Assembly: GCA_046328575.1 (NCBI GenBank)
Contig: JAXLWI010000017.1
Coordinates: forward strand, 4,913-68,912
Length of the DNA stretch: 64,000 nt
Direction: 5' to 3'
From: JAGOBP01 sp046328575
GTDB taxonomy: Bacteria; Chloroflexota; Anaerolineae; Fen-1058
Position numbers and translations under genes: made by a program. How positions within the stretch are numbered: the first letter of the stretch is position 1; each line of letters begins with the position of its first letter. The notes under the pieces were generated by a model that worked only from the letters and a program-made list of their open reading frames with translations, was not told the DNA's origin and did no database searches. Below are positions 36,869 through 46,413 of this stretch, piece after piece.

Positions 36869-39800
36869 ATGCACTTTCAGTACACTCCGTATCTTCTCCC
36901 CTCATTAGTCACAACCCTAATCGCGTTTGCCATCATCCCGTACATCTGGTGGCACCGTCGGGTGCGGGGTGCGCCTGCATTGGGCGCTTTGTTGACGACC
37001 GCCGCGTTTTGGTCGCTGTGTTACACACTGGAGCTGTCAGGCGCGGACTTAGCCACCAAAACCATCTTCGCCAGCCTCAAATACTTAGGCATTGCCAATG
37101 TTCCGCTGACGTGGTTCCTGTTTGCGTTGACGTACGTGCGAAAGGATCAGTATCTGACGCGGCGGAATCTAGTGGCGTTGGCCCTTTTCCCCGCGGTGAT
37201 CACGGTCCTGGCGTTGACGAACGCTCAGCACCACTTGCTATGGCACAACGAACGCCTGGTGTCTATCGCCGGAGCACTGGTGTTGGATGTGGACTGGGGT
37301 CCACTCATGGTGGTCTATCTCGCCTTCGGATCTGGTCTGGTGGTCTGGGGTGCGGTAGTTTTAGCGCGGGCATTGCTCAAAGCGTCGCAACTCTATCGTA
37401 AACACGCCATCATTCTATTAATCGCTGTGCTTTTGCCATTATTGGCCAATTTGGCTTCGATGTTCCGGCTGTCGTTTTTCCCGCTGCTCGATCCGACCCC
37501 AGCCGCGTTGGTGGTTTGTTGTTTGATGCTGGGTGCGGTGTTATTCCGCTTCCGATTGATCGATCTGATTCCCGTGGCTCGCGAAGCCGTGATCGAGAGC
37601 ATGCACGACGGGATGATCACGCTCGATCTGCATGACTATATCATCGACTGCAATCCGGCCGCTCAACGTTTTCTAGGTCAGACCGCGTCCAACTTGTTGG
37701 GGCGACCGTTTGCAGATATATTGCAGACTTTCGGCGAAACTGCGGCGCAGTTCGCAGTGGGGGCGGACGTTCCTGACGAAATGCTAATGCACGGTCGGCA
37801 GATCGAACTGCGGTCTTCGTCGTTGACCGAACGTCAAGGGCAGGTAACGGGCCGATTAGTCATGCTGCGTGATGTGACCGCCAGCCGCAAGGCCGAAAAC
37901 GCGCTGCGCCAAAGCCGAGCGCAGCTGGCAGGCATCATCAACACGGCGCAGGATGCCATCATCACGCTTGATGCTCAACAGCGCATCGTCATGTTCAACA
38001 CCAGTGCCGAGCAGATGTTTGGCTACACCGCCGACGATGTAATCGGCCGCACGATCGACGCTTTCATCCCCATGCGGGCTCGCGCACATCATGCCGATTA
38101 CATTCGTTCGTTCGCAGCCACGGGCGAGACCATGCGCACGATGGGCGGCGGCCGGATTGGGGCGGTGCGTCGTAACGGCGAGGTGTTTCCCGCTGAAGCC
38201 TCCATTTCGCGCGTCACCGTCAATGGTGAAGACTTCTTTACCGTCATCTTGCGTGACATTACACAGCGTGAACAGGCGGCGGTTGAATTGCGAACCCAGA
38301 AGCAATTGTTTGAGAATCTGGTAGCCGTCGCGCGTGCCACTAGCGAGAAGCCCGATCTGGAAGATACACTTCACAACGTGCTGCGCGTCGGTGTGGCGTT
38401 GACGGCAGCCACGCGCGGCAGCCTGTTCCTGTTTGATGCCGACGGGACCGTGACGCATACAGTCTCGGTGCGCGATAACGCGCCGCACGACGAGCGGCGG
38501 GCCATCATCGGCCGGGTAATGAGTCAGGGACTGGTTGGCTGGGTGGCGCGCAATCGCCGGGCCGCCCTGGTCGTCGATACGCAACATGATGCACGCTGGC
38601 TGGCCCTAGGCGAAGAACTTATCCCCACGCGATCGGCGCTGGCAGTGCCGATCTTGAGTGGGCAGGTAATGCTGGGTGCGCTAATCTTGATGCACGCGGA
38701 GACTGCGCACTTTACCGAGCAGCATCAGGTACTGATGCAGGCCGCCGCCGATCAGATGGCGCTAGCCGTCCGTAACGCGCGTTCGTTTGATTTGCAACGG
38801 CGCATGGTGAGACAGCAAACGACGCTGTACGAAGTGCTGCGCATGGTTGGCAGCCGGCTCGATCGAGAAGCGGTGGCCCGCACGGCTGCGGAGGCCATCA
38901 CCTTGATGACTGGCTGGCCCAATGTGGCCATCATCCTGCCCGATGACGACGGTCATCGCTGGACGGTGCGGGCCGTCAGCGGGGCCTTGCCGCTCACCGT
39001 TGGCTTGTCGTATCCGCTCGCGCAGGGCATCATCGGTCGGGTATTTACGACGGGTAAACTTCAGCATGTATCAGATGTCAAAGAAGATGCCGATAATCTC
39101 TTTCCTGAGGCGGCCACGCGCAGTAAGCTGGTCGTGCCGCTCAGACGCCGCGAGCGGGTGCTGGGCGTACTCAATGTCGACAGTCCGCAACTAAACGCAT
39201 TTGATGCAGCGGACGTCTCACTGGCGCAATCGCTGGCCGAGGCTGTGGCGTTGGCGCTGGACAACGCTTTGCTCTATCAAGCTGTGGCCGATGAGCGCAG
39301 TCGCTTGCAGGCGTTGATCACGGCCAGTCGCGACGGCATTGTGTTGATGAGTATCGATCAACGCTTGTTGGTCATCAATCAGGCCGCGCTGCGCTTGATG
39401 GGCATGCCTGAACGGCCAGAGTTTTGGTTGGGGCGTACCGTACGCGAAGCCGTCCGGTTTCAACGTAGCACAGCCCCACAAGCCATTCGGGCCACGTTGC
39501 AGGAAATGCGTCGCATCAAAGTCGGCAATGAGCCGCCAGGCGAAGGGGAATATGAGGTTCCGCCGTACACAGTGCACTGGTACAACCTGCCGGTAACCAC
39601 GGGCGATGTGCCCGTTGGCCGGTTGGTCATTCTGCGCGACGTGACCGATGAGCGGCTGCTCTTGCGTATGCGCGACGATCTCACCAGCACGATGGTGCAC
39701 GACCTTCGCAATCCGTTGACGATCATTCAAGGCGCGCTCGAACTTTTGGAGAGTGAAACCTCCGGGCCAGTGAGCGCCGATCAACGCCAGGTCGTCATGA

Positions 39801-40345
39801 TGATGCGACAAGGCTTAAACAAGATGCTGCAGTTGGTAAACTCGATTCTGGATGTGAACCGTCTGGAAAGTGGGCAGATGCCGCTGGAGCGAGAACCGCT
39901 CTACTTGCAGCCATTGGTTGATGAGGCGTTGACGATTCAAGGTGTGCTGGCCAGCGACAAGCAACTGAAACTGCACAATGATCTGCGTCACGATTTGCCG
40001 CCTGTGCATGTCGACGCGGAACTGATCGAGCGCGTTCTCCAGAATCTCGTTGGCAATGCGATTAAGTTCACGCCGCCCGGCGGCGATGTTCACATTAGCG
40101 CAGATTATGATCCCGCCGATAATCACAGCGTCACAGTTTCGGTTACTGACTCTGGGCCAGGCGTGCCGACTGAAATTCGTTCGCGCCTATTCCAGAAATT
40201 TGTCCGCGGTCAAGGACCGGGGCGTGGCAGTGGCCTGGGGTTAGCTTTCTGCCGATTGGCGGTAGAGGCCCACGGCGGCAAGATCTGGGTTGAGCCTTCC
40301 GCTGGACAAGGTGCGACTTTCAAATTCACTTTGCCAACCGTGTAG
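36869..40345 (+). CDS. 7TM-PAS-GAF hybrid sensor histidine kinase
   Basis: 1158 residues. N-terminal seven-helix membrane module of the histidine-kinase 7TM type (about 5-225), then PAS (about 235-345), PAS (about 350-475), two GAF domains (about 490-640 and 660-800), a third PAS (about 810-910), HisKA with the phospho-acceptor in MVHDLRNPLTIIQG (about 925), and HATPase_c with N box VLQNLVGNAIKFTPPGGDV, DSGPGVP and GRGSGLGLAFCRLAV. It should sense several cues at the membrane and pass phosphate to a response regulator, but none lies next to it. ATG 36869 has GGGGAAC just upstream; the frame is open from 36776. Confidence 0.93.
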   Translation: MHFQYTPYLLPSLVTTLIAFAIIPYIWWHRRVRGAPALGALLTTAAFWSLCYTLELSGADLATKTIFASLKYLGIANVPLTWFLFALTYVRKDQYLTRRNLVALALFPAVITVLALTNAQHHLLWHNERLVSIAGALVLDVDWGPLMVVYLAFGSGLVVWGAVVLARALLKASQLYRKHAIILLIAVLLPLLANLASMFRLSFFPLLDPTPAALVVCCLMLGAVLFRFRLIDLIPVAREAVIESMHDGMITLDLHDYIIDCNPAAQRFLGQTASNLLGRPFADILQTFGETAAQFAVGADVPDEMLMHGRQIELRSSSLTERQGQVTGRLVMLRDVTASRKAENALRQSRAQLAGIINTAQDAIITLDAQQRIVMFNTSAEQMFGYTADDVIGRTIDAFIPMRARAHHADYIRSFAATGETMRTMGGGRIGAVRRNGEVFPAEASISRVTVNGEDFFTVILRDITQREQAAVELRTQKQLFENLVAVARATSEKPDLEDTLHNVLRVGVALTAATRGSLFLFDADGTVTHTVSVRDNAPHDERRAIIGRVMSQGLVGWVARNRRAALVVDTQHDARWLALGEELIPTRSALAVPILSGQVMLGALILMHAETAHFTEQHQVLMQAAADQMALAVRNARSFDLQRRMVRQQTTLYEVLRMVGSRLDREAVARTAAEAITLMTGWPNVAIILPDDDGHRWTVRAVSGALPLTVGLSYPLAQGIIGRVFTTGKLQHVSDVKEDADNLFPEAATRSKLVVPLRRRERVLGVLNVDSPQLNAFDAADVSLAQSLAEAVALALDNALLYQAVADERSRLQALITASRDGIVLMSIDQRLLVINQAALRLMGMPERPEFWLGRTVREAVRFQRSTAPQAIRATLQEMRRIKVGNEPPGEGEYEVPPYTVHWYNLPVTTGDVPVGRLVILRDVTDERLLLRMRDDLTSTMVHDLRNPLTIIQGALELLESETSGPVSADQRQVVMMMRQGLNKMLQLVNSILDVNRLESGQMPLEREPLYLQPLVDEALTIQGVLASDKQLKLHNDLRHDLPPVHVDAELIERVLQNLVGNAIKFTPPGGDVHISADYDPADNHSVTVSVTDSGPGVPTEIRSRLFQKFVRGQGPGRGSGLGLAFCRLAVEAHGGKIWVEPSAGQGATFKFTLPTV

Positions 40346-40371
40346 GGCCGCGCCCTTGCGTGAAGATCATC

Positions 40372-40401
40372 TTGTCAGCCGTGTCGCCCGCGTGCTATAC
40401 T
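40372..40401 (+). promoter_or_regulatory. Promoter of the MEMO-AMMECR1 gene
   Basis: TTGTCA (40372-40377), 18-base spacer, TATACT (40396-40401) preceded by TGC (extended -10). It lies just upstream of ATG 40435, which supports that start. Confidence 0.65.
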
Positions 40402-40434
40402 GACCATAACAGCGGGGAGAAAGGCGGCCTACCC

Positions 40435-41862
40435 ATGACATTCCAACACAGCTCGGCTGGGGTGCGCTTGCCCGCTGTGGCAGGCGCATTTTATCCTGGT
40501 GATCCGGTTACGCTTGCAGATCTGATCGACAGTTATTTGGCCGAGGCGATACGCCTTGATCCGGAACCGTCGATTTTGATCGCGCCGCATGCTGGTTACG
40601 TGTACAGCGGCGGCGTGGCCGCGCATAGTTTCAAACAGGCTTTCGGCCGTGACTATGCGCGGGTACTCGTGTTGGGCTTTAACCATCAACTATCCTATGC
40701 GTTTGATGGTGCCGCCGTATGGACTGATGGTGTTTGGCGCACACCACTGGGCGATGTGGCAATCGACAGTGATTTCGCTAAGAGCCTGCTGACAGCCTCA
40801 CCCGTGTTCTTTGCAAATCAGAACTATCACCTTGAAGAACACAGTCTCGAAGTTGAAGTACCATTCATTCAACGCGTAATGCCCGGCGTCCCGATTGTGC
40901 CTATCTCGATCGGGCGGCCCACACTCGAAAATGCCCGCGCGATTTCAGATGCGCTGGCGAATGTGATGCGGGCGCATCCCAAGACGCTCGTCGTCGTCTC
41001 GACCGACCTCTCACACTATCCGCGTTACGCTGATGCCTCACAGATCGATCACTCATCGGTGCAAGCCGTACTATCGTTGGATGTGCTGGCATTGGAAGCC
41101 TGGGACGAAGAAGCGATGTCCAGCCGCACAGCGAATTTACATACGACCATGTGCGGCAAAGGCCCGGTTATGGTGGCGATGATGCTGGCCCGTGCGATCG
41201 GTGCGGAGCGGGTCCAGCTGATCAAGTATGCCAACTCGGGCGATGTGCCGGGCGGCGAACTCGGACGTGTGGTTGGCTACGCAGCGATCGAATTCAGCCC
41301 TGGTCAGCCATCGGCTTTAAGCGACTCTGACAAAACTACGCTGCTGAAACTGTCGCGTGACACTTTGCGCGAATACCTGACGACAAAGATCACGCCTAAA
41401 TTCACGCCGACATCCGAAGCAATGCAGCAACCCCGCGCGACGTTTGTGACGCTGCGCCATGCGCGGACTCACGATTTGCGCGGTTGTCGCGGCGAGGTGT
41501 TTGCGCGCTATCCATTGTGGGAAAGCGTACAGCGCGTCAGCGTCCTCAGTGCTGTGGACGATCCACGTTTCAGGCCGATGACGGCGCCTGAACTCCCCGA
41601 TATGCATCTTGAAATCAGCGTGTTAACGCCGCTGCGTTTGGCTCAATCGCCCGACGAAGTCGTCGTTGGCAAACATGGCGTCATGATCCGGCGTGGCGGG
41701 CGCGGTGGGCTGTTTTTGCCGCAAGTGCCGATCGAGCAAAACTGGGATCGCGATGAGTACCTATCAACCTTGTGCTGGATGAAAGCTGGTTTGTCGGCGG
41801 ATGCCTGGCGCAAGCCGGATACCCAACTGTACGTTTTTGAGGCTGAGATTTTTGAAGAGTGA
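40435..41862 (+). CDS. MEMO1-AMMECR1 fusion protein (AmmeMemoRadiSam system B/A)
   Basis: 475 residues in two domains. Residues 1-265 are a MEMO domain with likely metal/active-site residues in APHAGYVYSG (His), TDLSHYPR (His) and TMCGKGPVM (Cys). Residues 290-475 are an AMMECR1 domain with the LRGCRGEVFARYPLWESV core. In the AmmeMemoRadiSam system a radical SAM protein works with both, but no radical SAM gene is in this window; chemistry is unknown. I chose ATG 40435: the homology starts with VRLPAVAGAFYPGD and a promoter lies just upstream. It precedes the tryptophanase gene by 82 bases. Confidence 0.93.
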   Translation: MTFQHSSAGVRLPAVAGAFYPGDPVTLADLIDSYLAEAIRLDPEPSILIAPHAGYVYSGGVAAHSFKQAFGRDYARVLVLGFNHQLSYAFDGAAVWTDGVWRTPLGDVAIDSDFAKSLLTASPVFFANQNYHLEEHSLEVEVPFIQRVMPGVPIVPISIGRPTLENARAISDALANVMRAHPKTLVVVSTDLSHYPRYADASQIDHSSVQAVLSLDVLALEAWDEEAMSSRTANLHTTMCGKGPVMVAMMLARAIGAERVQLIKYANSGDVPGGELGRVVGYAAIEFSPGQPSALSDSDKTTLLKLSRDTLREYLTTKITPKFTPTSEAMQQPRATFVTLRHARTHDLRGCRGEVFARYPLWESVQRVSVLSAVDDPRFRPMTAPELPDMHLEISVLTPLRLAQSPDEVVVGKHGVMIRRGGRGGLFLPQVPIEQNWDRDEYLSTLCWMKAGLSADAWRKPDTQLYVFEAEIFEE

Positions 41863-41944
41863 TCACGTACTACGGACTACGCACCATGTCGAGGGTGATG
41901 CGGGGTGCGGAGTGCGCAATACAATCCCTTAACTCGGAGAATAC

Positions 41945-43321
41945 ATGCCCTACTATCCACCCGAACCGTTTCGCATCAAATCGGTTGAAGCGATTCACCT
42001 GACGACGCGTGAAGAACGCGCCGCCTTATTGGCGGCGGCTGGTTACAACCTGTTCAAACTTCGCGCCGAAGACTGTTACATCGATCTCTTGACGGACTCC
42101 GGCACGGGCGCCATGAGCGACACGCAATGGTCGGCGCTGATGCACGGCGATGAGTCGTATGCGGGCGCGCGCAGTTTCTTTGCGCTGGAGAAGTCCGTCA
42201 CTGAAGTAACTGGCATGCCGTACTTTGTGCCGACACATCAAGGCCGGGCCGCCGAGAATGTGCTATTCAGTATTTTAGTAAAGCCCGGCATGGAAGTGCC
42301 CAGCAATCAACACTTCGATACCACGTATGCCAACATCCGCGCGCGCGGCGGCAAACCGGTTGATTTGGTGATCGACGAAGCAGCCGATCCGGCTAAGGTG
42401 CATCCCTTCAAAGGCAATATGGATCTCGACAAACTCGATCGGTTTATTCGCGCCGTCGGGGCGGAGCGGATTCCGATCGGGCTGTCCACGATCACGAACA
42501 ACTCGGCGGGCGGCCAGCCGGTCTCGATGGCCAATATCCGCGCGACGGCGAACCTGTATCATCACTATGGCATTCCGTTCTTTCTGGATGCAGCGCGCTT
42601 CGCCGAAAACGCTTACTTTATCAAGCAACGAGAAGAGGGTTACGCTAACAAGTCGATTGCTGAGATTGTGCGCGAGCAGTTTTCCTATGCCGACGGCTTT
42701 TTGATGAGCGCCAAGAAAGACGCCATTGTGAATATCGGCGGCTTGCTGGGTTTGCGCAACCCAGATTTGTTTGAGCAAGTCAAGAACGAACTGATCTTGC
42801 GTGAAGGCTTTCCGACCTATGGTGGATTGGCGGGCCGCGATCTGGAAGCACTGGCCGTTGGCTTGCGCGAAGGCATGGATGAGGATTATCTGGCTTATCG
42901 CGTTGCGCAAACGCGCTACCTCGGTGAACGCTTAACCGAGAATGGTATCCCGATCGTGCAGCCGCCAGGCGGTCATGCCATTTACCTCGACGCAATGGCG
43001 TTACTGCCACACATCCCGCAAGCGGAGTTTCCGGCGCAAGCGCTGTCGGTGGCGCTGTATCTGGAAGGCGGCATCCGCACCGTCGAGATTGGCAGCGTCA
43101 TGTTTGCGTGTCTCGATCCAGTCACCGGCGTCATGCACTATCCCAACACTGAGTTGGTGCGGCTGGCAATCCCGCGCCGCGTGTATACGCAGGCCCACTT
43201 GGATTACGTCGTTGAGGCCTGCATCAAGGTGAAGGCGCAGGGCGAGGCGTTACGTGGCTTGAAAATCGTTCACGCGCCGGAGTTACTGCGGCACTTCGTT
43301 GCCGAGTTTGCAACGCTGTAA
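41945..43321 (+). CDS. tnaA: Tryptophanase (tyrosine phenol-lyase family)
   Basis: 458 residues, fold-type I PLP enzyme that splits L-tryptophan to indole, pyruvate and ammonia. Key blocks are IDLLTDSGTGAMSD, VPTHQGRAAEN, the PLP lysine in MSAKKDAIVNIGG and PTYGGLAGRDLEA. Three residues that separate tryptophanase from tyrosine phenol-lyase, recalled from the E. coli and Citrobacter enzymes, all match tryptophanase: Asp in HFDTT (Thr in the phenol-lyase), Ile in RTVEIG (Arg there) and His in LRHFVAEF (Phe there). GGAGAATAC precedes the ATG. No leader peptide gene fits in the 82-base gap before it. Confidence 0.93.
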   Translation: MPYYPPEPFRIKSVEAIHLTTREERAALLAAAGYNLFKLRAEDCYIDLLTDSGTGAMSDTQWSALMHGDESYAGARSFFALEKSVTEVTGMPYFVPTHQGRAAENVLFSILVKPGMEVPSNQHFDTTYANIRARGGKPVDLVIDEAADPAKVHPFKGNMDLDKLDRFIRAVGAERIPIGLSTITNNSAGGQPVSMANIRATANLYHHYGIPFFLDAARFAENAYFIKQREEGYANKSIAEIVREQFSYADGFLMSAKKDAIVNIGGLLGLRNPDLFEQVKNELILREGFPTYGGLAGRDLEALAVGLREGMDEDYLAYRVAQTRYLGERLTENGIPIVQPPGGHAIYLDAMALLPHIPQAEFPAQALSVALYLEGGIRTVEIGSVMFACLDPVTGVMHYPNTELVRLAIPRRVYTQAHLDYVVEACIKVKAQGEALRGLKIVHAPELLRHFVAEFATL

Positions 43322-43352
43322 GCGGTGGATTGACAAGTCGGGTGAACTGGAC

Positions 43353-43382
43353 GATCGAGGTCAGCTACGGCCGACCTCGATC
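43353..43382. other. Intercistronic hairpin between tnaA and the methyltransferase gene
   Basis: Perfect 10-bp stem GATCGAGGTC/GACCTCGATC with a 10-base loop; no T run. Confidence 0.45.
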
Positions 43383-43398
43383 TGTGTGTGAGGTAGGG

Positions 43399-43983
43399 AT
43401 GTCGCTCTTTTGGGATTTAATGTACCTGTTCAAGAAAACGCCGTGGGATACGGGCATCACGCCACCAGAGATTGTGGCGATGATCGACAGCGGCAAAGTG
43501 CATGTCGGCCGCGCGCTCGATCTGGGCTGCGGCACCGGTACCAATGCGATCTATATGGCGCAGCACGGCTTCGAGGTGACGGGCGTCGATATCTCGGGGC
43601 GCGCGATTGCGCAGGCCAAACGCAAAGTCCGATCAGCACAGCTGACCGATCGGGTGCGGCTGGAACGCGGCGATGTGACTTTGATGCGACGCTGGGCCAC
43701 CGGCTACTCGATCGATTTTGCCTACGACATCGGCTGTTTCCACAACCTCGAACCTGAAGCACGCCGGCGATATGTGACGGCGTTGACGGCGGTGCTCAAG
43801 CCTGGTGCGTACTATATGGTGTACGCCTTCGAACCGAGTACTGATCGGCGTGGCGTGGATATGGGCGAGATCGCGTCACTGTTCGATCACGATTACAAAG
43901 TGGAGGGTTTGCGGCGCGGCACCGATCAGAATCGGCGTGGATCGGCATGGTATACTTTTATGAAACGCAGCGATCAAGGGTGA
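43399..43983 (+). CDS. Class I SAM-dependent methyltransferase
   Basis: 194 residues. SAM-binding motif I ALDLGCGTGTNAIYMAQHGFEVTGVDIS, motif II in FAYDIGCFHNLEP and motif III near LKPGAYYMVYAFE. The family is broad (ubiE/thiopurine-type), so the substrate is open. ATG 43399 has GAGGTAGGG just before it; the frame is open from 43330. It lies between tnaA and a flavin reductase gene on the same strand, so an indole- or tryptophan-derived substrate is a guess. Confidence 0.85.
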   Translation: MSLFWDLMYLFKKTPWDTGITPPEIVAMIDSGKVHVGRALDLGCGTGTNAIYMAQHGFEVTGVDISGRAIAQAKRKVRSAQLTDRVRLERGDVTLMRRWATGYSIDFAYDIGCFHNLEPEARRRYVTALTAVLKPGAYYMVYAFEPSTDRRGVDMGEIASLFDHDYKVEGLRRGTDQNRRGSAWYTFMKRSDQG

Positions 43984-43990
43984 GACGAGG

Positions 43991-44479
43991 ATGACGATTA
44001 GCAGTGATGAGTTCAAGACGGTGATGCGGCAATGGGCCAGCGGCGTCACGATCGTAACGATGCAGTTCAACGGTTTTATGCATGGCCTGACGGTGAGCGG
44101 TTTTGTGGGGTTGTCGTTGGAACCGCCGCTCGTGCTGATTTCGATCGGGCAGGAGTTGCACAGTCATCGGTTGTTGAACAAGAGCCAGGTATTTGCTGTT
44201 AATTTTCTGCGAGCCGATCAGCAGGACTTATCCGACAAATTCGCGGGTCGCTGGGGTGATATCGATCGGTTCAGCGGCATCGTGACCAAAGTGGCGACGA
44301 CGGGTGCGCCGGTGCTCGCCGAATGCGCGGCGTGGATGGATTGCCGCATCGTGTCGTCGTATCAGGCGGGGGATCATACGATCTACATCGGGGAAGTAGT
44401 AGCGTCGGCGGTGAACGATGCTTCGACACCATTGTTGTATTGGAACGGAGACTACCGAACAGTTGAGAATAATCAATGA
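43991..44479 (+). CDS. Flavin reductase family protein
   Basis: 162 residues of the HpaC-like FMN-binding split-barrel type: MRQWASGVTIVT, SGFVGLSLEPPLVLIS, FAVNFLRADQQDLSDKFAG and HTIYIGEV, the pattern of NAD(P)H:flavin oxidoreductases that supply reduced flavin to a monooxygenase. It starts 8 bases after the methyltransferase stop, so the two are cotranscribed. No monooxygenase partner is in the window. Confidence 0.88.
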   Translation: MTISSDEFKTVMRQWASGVTIVTMQFNGFMHGLTVSGFVGLSLEPPLVLISIGQELHSHRLLNKSQVFAVNFLRADQQDLSDKFAGRWGDIDRFSGIVTKVATTGAPVLAECAAWMDCRIVSSYQAGDHTIYIGEVVASAVNDASTPLLYWNGDYRTVENNQ

Positions 44480-44487
44480 GCAGTGGC

Positions 44488-44544
44488 GGAGGACGCTAGA
44501 CGGTTGACGGCACAGAATTACTCGCCGTCCGTCTAGCGTCCTCC
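44488..44544. terminator. Long inverted repeat between convergent genes
   Basis: Perfect 16-bp arms (GGAGGACGCTAGACGG and its complement) with a 25-base loop, between the flavin reductase and agmatinase genes that converge here. It can act as a terminator for both, though there is no T run. Confidence 0.6.
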
Positions 44545-44555
44545 GTCTAACGTCG

Positions 44556-45503
44556 CTAACGTTGTTGCTTGTTAACCGCCAGCAGCGAGAGGAACTCAAA
44601 CACCAGGTTGGCCGCCAGGATCGCGGTGATGTTGCTGTGATCGAACGGCGGCGACACTTCCACCAGATCAAACCCCACCAGATTTAGCCCCTTGAGGCCG
44701 CGCAGCAGTTGCAGGATTTGGTAGCTGCTGAAGCCGCCAATTTCCGGTGTGCCCGTACCCGGCGCAAACGCCGGATCGATCGAATCGATGTCGAACGACA
44801 AATACACCGGCTTGCTGCCAACGCGGCCGCGAACTTCATTGAGGATGCCGCCCAGGCCCATCCGCATGGCATCGTCGATGGTAATCATGCGTGCGCCCAG
44901 CGCAAGCGCGTCTTCGTAATCCTTCTTGCCCGACGTTGGCCCGCGAATACCGATCTGAATGTAGGCGCTGGTGTCGATTAGCTTTTCTTCGATGGCACGG
45001 CGAAACGGTGTGCCATGGCTGTATTTCTGATCGCCGAACTCGACGTCCCACGTGTCTGGGTGCGCGTCGAAGTGGATGACGGCGACGCGGCCATACTTAC
45101 GGCTGTGTGCGCGCAGCAGCGGCAGCGCGATTGAGTGATCGCCACCCAGCGTGACTACTTTCAGGCCTTCCTGAATCAACTGGCCGACTTCGGCGTTGAC
45201 GGCGGCGTGCGTCGCCAGTACATCGACGGGCACGACATCCACGTCGCCATAGTCGATGATCTTCTGCGCTTTGAATGGGGCTACATCAAGCGCGTTGTTG
45301 TAGCCCCACAACAACAGCGACTGCTCACGAATCGCGCGCGGGCCAAAACGCGCGCCGCTGCGATATGACGTAGAACCGTCATAGGGCACACCTACGATAG
45401 CCACTTCCGCACCCGTCAGATCGCGGGTGTGCGGCTGCCGCCCAAAGGTGCAGATGCCGTAATAAGGCTGGGCTTCAAATCCGGTGTCTTTCGATTGAGT
45501 CAC
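44556..45503 (-). CDS. speB: Agmatinase (ureohydrolase family)
   Basis: 315 residues. It would hydrolyse agmatine to putrescine and urea. Metal-binding motifs GGDHSI, HFDAHPDTW and SFDIDSIDPAFAPGTGTPEIGG carry the His/Asp ligands of the binuclear Mn centre. The GTGTPE motif is typical of agmatinase, though other ureohydrolases share it. Ribosome site near CTCAGGAGAACG upstream of the ATG. Confidence 0.9.
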   Translation of the reverse strand: MTQSKDTGFEAQPYYGICTFGRQPHTRDLTGAEVAIVGVPYDGSTSYRSGARFGPRAIREQSLLLWGYNNALDVAPFKAQKIIDYGDVDVVPVDVLATHAAVNAEVGQLIQEGLKVVTLGGDHSIALPLLRAHSRKYGRVAVIHFDAHPDTWDVEFGDQKYSHGTPFRRAIEEKLIDTSAYIQIGIRGPTSGKKDYEDALALGARMITIDDAMRMGLGGILNEVRGRVGSKPVYLSFDIDSIDPAFAPGTGTPEIGGFSSYQILQLLRGLKGLNLVGFDLVEVSPPFDHSNITAILAANLVFEFLSLLAVNKQQR

Positions 45504-45528
45504 AACGTTCTCCTGAGATGGAAATTCG

Positions 45529-45563
45529 ATCCGCTAAACCAATCGGTTCTGTGTTTAGCGGAT
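45529..45563 (-). terminator. Stem-loop between the rhomboid gene and speB
   Basis: Perfect 11-bp stem ATCCGCTAAAC/GTTTAGCGGAT with a 13-base loop, downstream of the rhomboid stop and upstream of the speB start. T run weak. Confidence 0.55.
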
Positions 45564-45580
45564 TCGAGTAGGTTGATCGA

Positions 45581-46408
45581 TCAGTTTGTAAGTCGCTGTT
45601 TTGTGTTGGGTTGATAGCGATAGTGTAGCATGTCGCGCGGCAAAAACAGGTAAATCGCAATCAGCCCGCCAACCAGACCGCTGAGGTGAGCAAAAGAGTT
45701 GGTCATGCTGAAGTTGTAACCCAACTTTTGGAACTGCTCGATGAGTAAGCCATTGACCACATCCCCGGCGATCTGATACCCGATGAAGAAGCCCGCCGTC
45801 ATTCGCGGGAAATAGGGCAGAGGTATAAAACTTAACGGTAGTGGCAAAAAGCCGAGCGGCATCACCACTGTGCGAATCTTTTCGCCAGAATATAAGAACA
45901 GGTACGCGCCTATCACGCCCATAATCGCGCCGCTGGCGCCGAGGTTGAAGATCGTGCCTTTCCAGAGCGGCAGCGCAATCTCGCCGATCACGCTGCCCAG
46001 GCCGGAAGTGAAGATGCAGACCAAATAGAGCAACAGGAATTTGCTGCGCCCCAACAGATCCTCGACTTTGCGGCCAAAAAACAACAGAAAAAACATATTG
46101 CCGGCCAGGTGCATCCAATCGGCGTGCAGAAAGGCCGACGTAATCATCGTGAGTGCGCCGTTCGTGAAACCATTCATGACACCCGCAGGCAGCAGCATGA
46201 ACAGATAAGATAACGCCTCGGTTTGTACTTCGCCGATCTGCCGCGGATAGATCACCGCCATCACCACATGCACACCCACGTTGATGCCGATCAGTGTTAG
46301 CGTCACGATCGGGATGCGCTTGCCGCGCTCGCGCCCATCGCTCAGTGGCAGAAAGGTGATTAAGTTTAAGAGAACATAGATGATGAGCAATGGCGCTAGT
46401 TCATTCAT
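45581..46408 (-). CDS. Rhomboid family intramembrane serine protease
   Basis: 275 residues, six or more membrane segments. Diagnostic motifs are HADWMHLAGNMFFL in the loop after the first segments, the nucleophile in NLGASGAIMGVIG (GxSG) and the catalytic His in SFAHLSGLVGG. It cleaves membrane proteins within the bilayer. The ATG at 46408 follows the upstream TPR stop by 5 bases, with AAAGGTG as ribosome site; the frame is open to 46453. Two genes in operon. Confidence 0.93.
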   Translation of the reverse strand: MNELAPLLIIYVLLNLITFLPLSDGRERGKRIPIVTLTLIGINVGVHVVMAVIYPRQIGEVQTEALSYLFMLLPAGVMNGFTNGALTMITSAFLHADWMHLAGNMFFLLFFGRKVEDLLGRSKFLLLYLVCIFTSGLGSVIGEIALPLWKGTIFNLGASGAIMGVIGAYLFLYSGEKIRTVVMPLGFLPLPLSFIPLPYFPRMTAGFFIGYQIAGDVVNGLLIEQFQKLGYNFSMTNSFAHLSGLVGGLIAIYLFLPRDMLHYRYQPNTKQRLTN

Positions 46409-46413
46409 CGCGT

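Noticed and set aside
41863..41944. Leader peptide like TnaC before tryptophanase
   Set aside because: The gap of 82 bases has no short frame with Trp codons behind a ribosome site.
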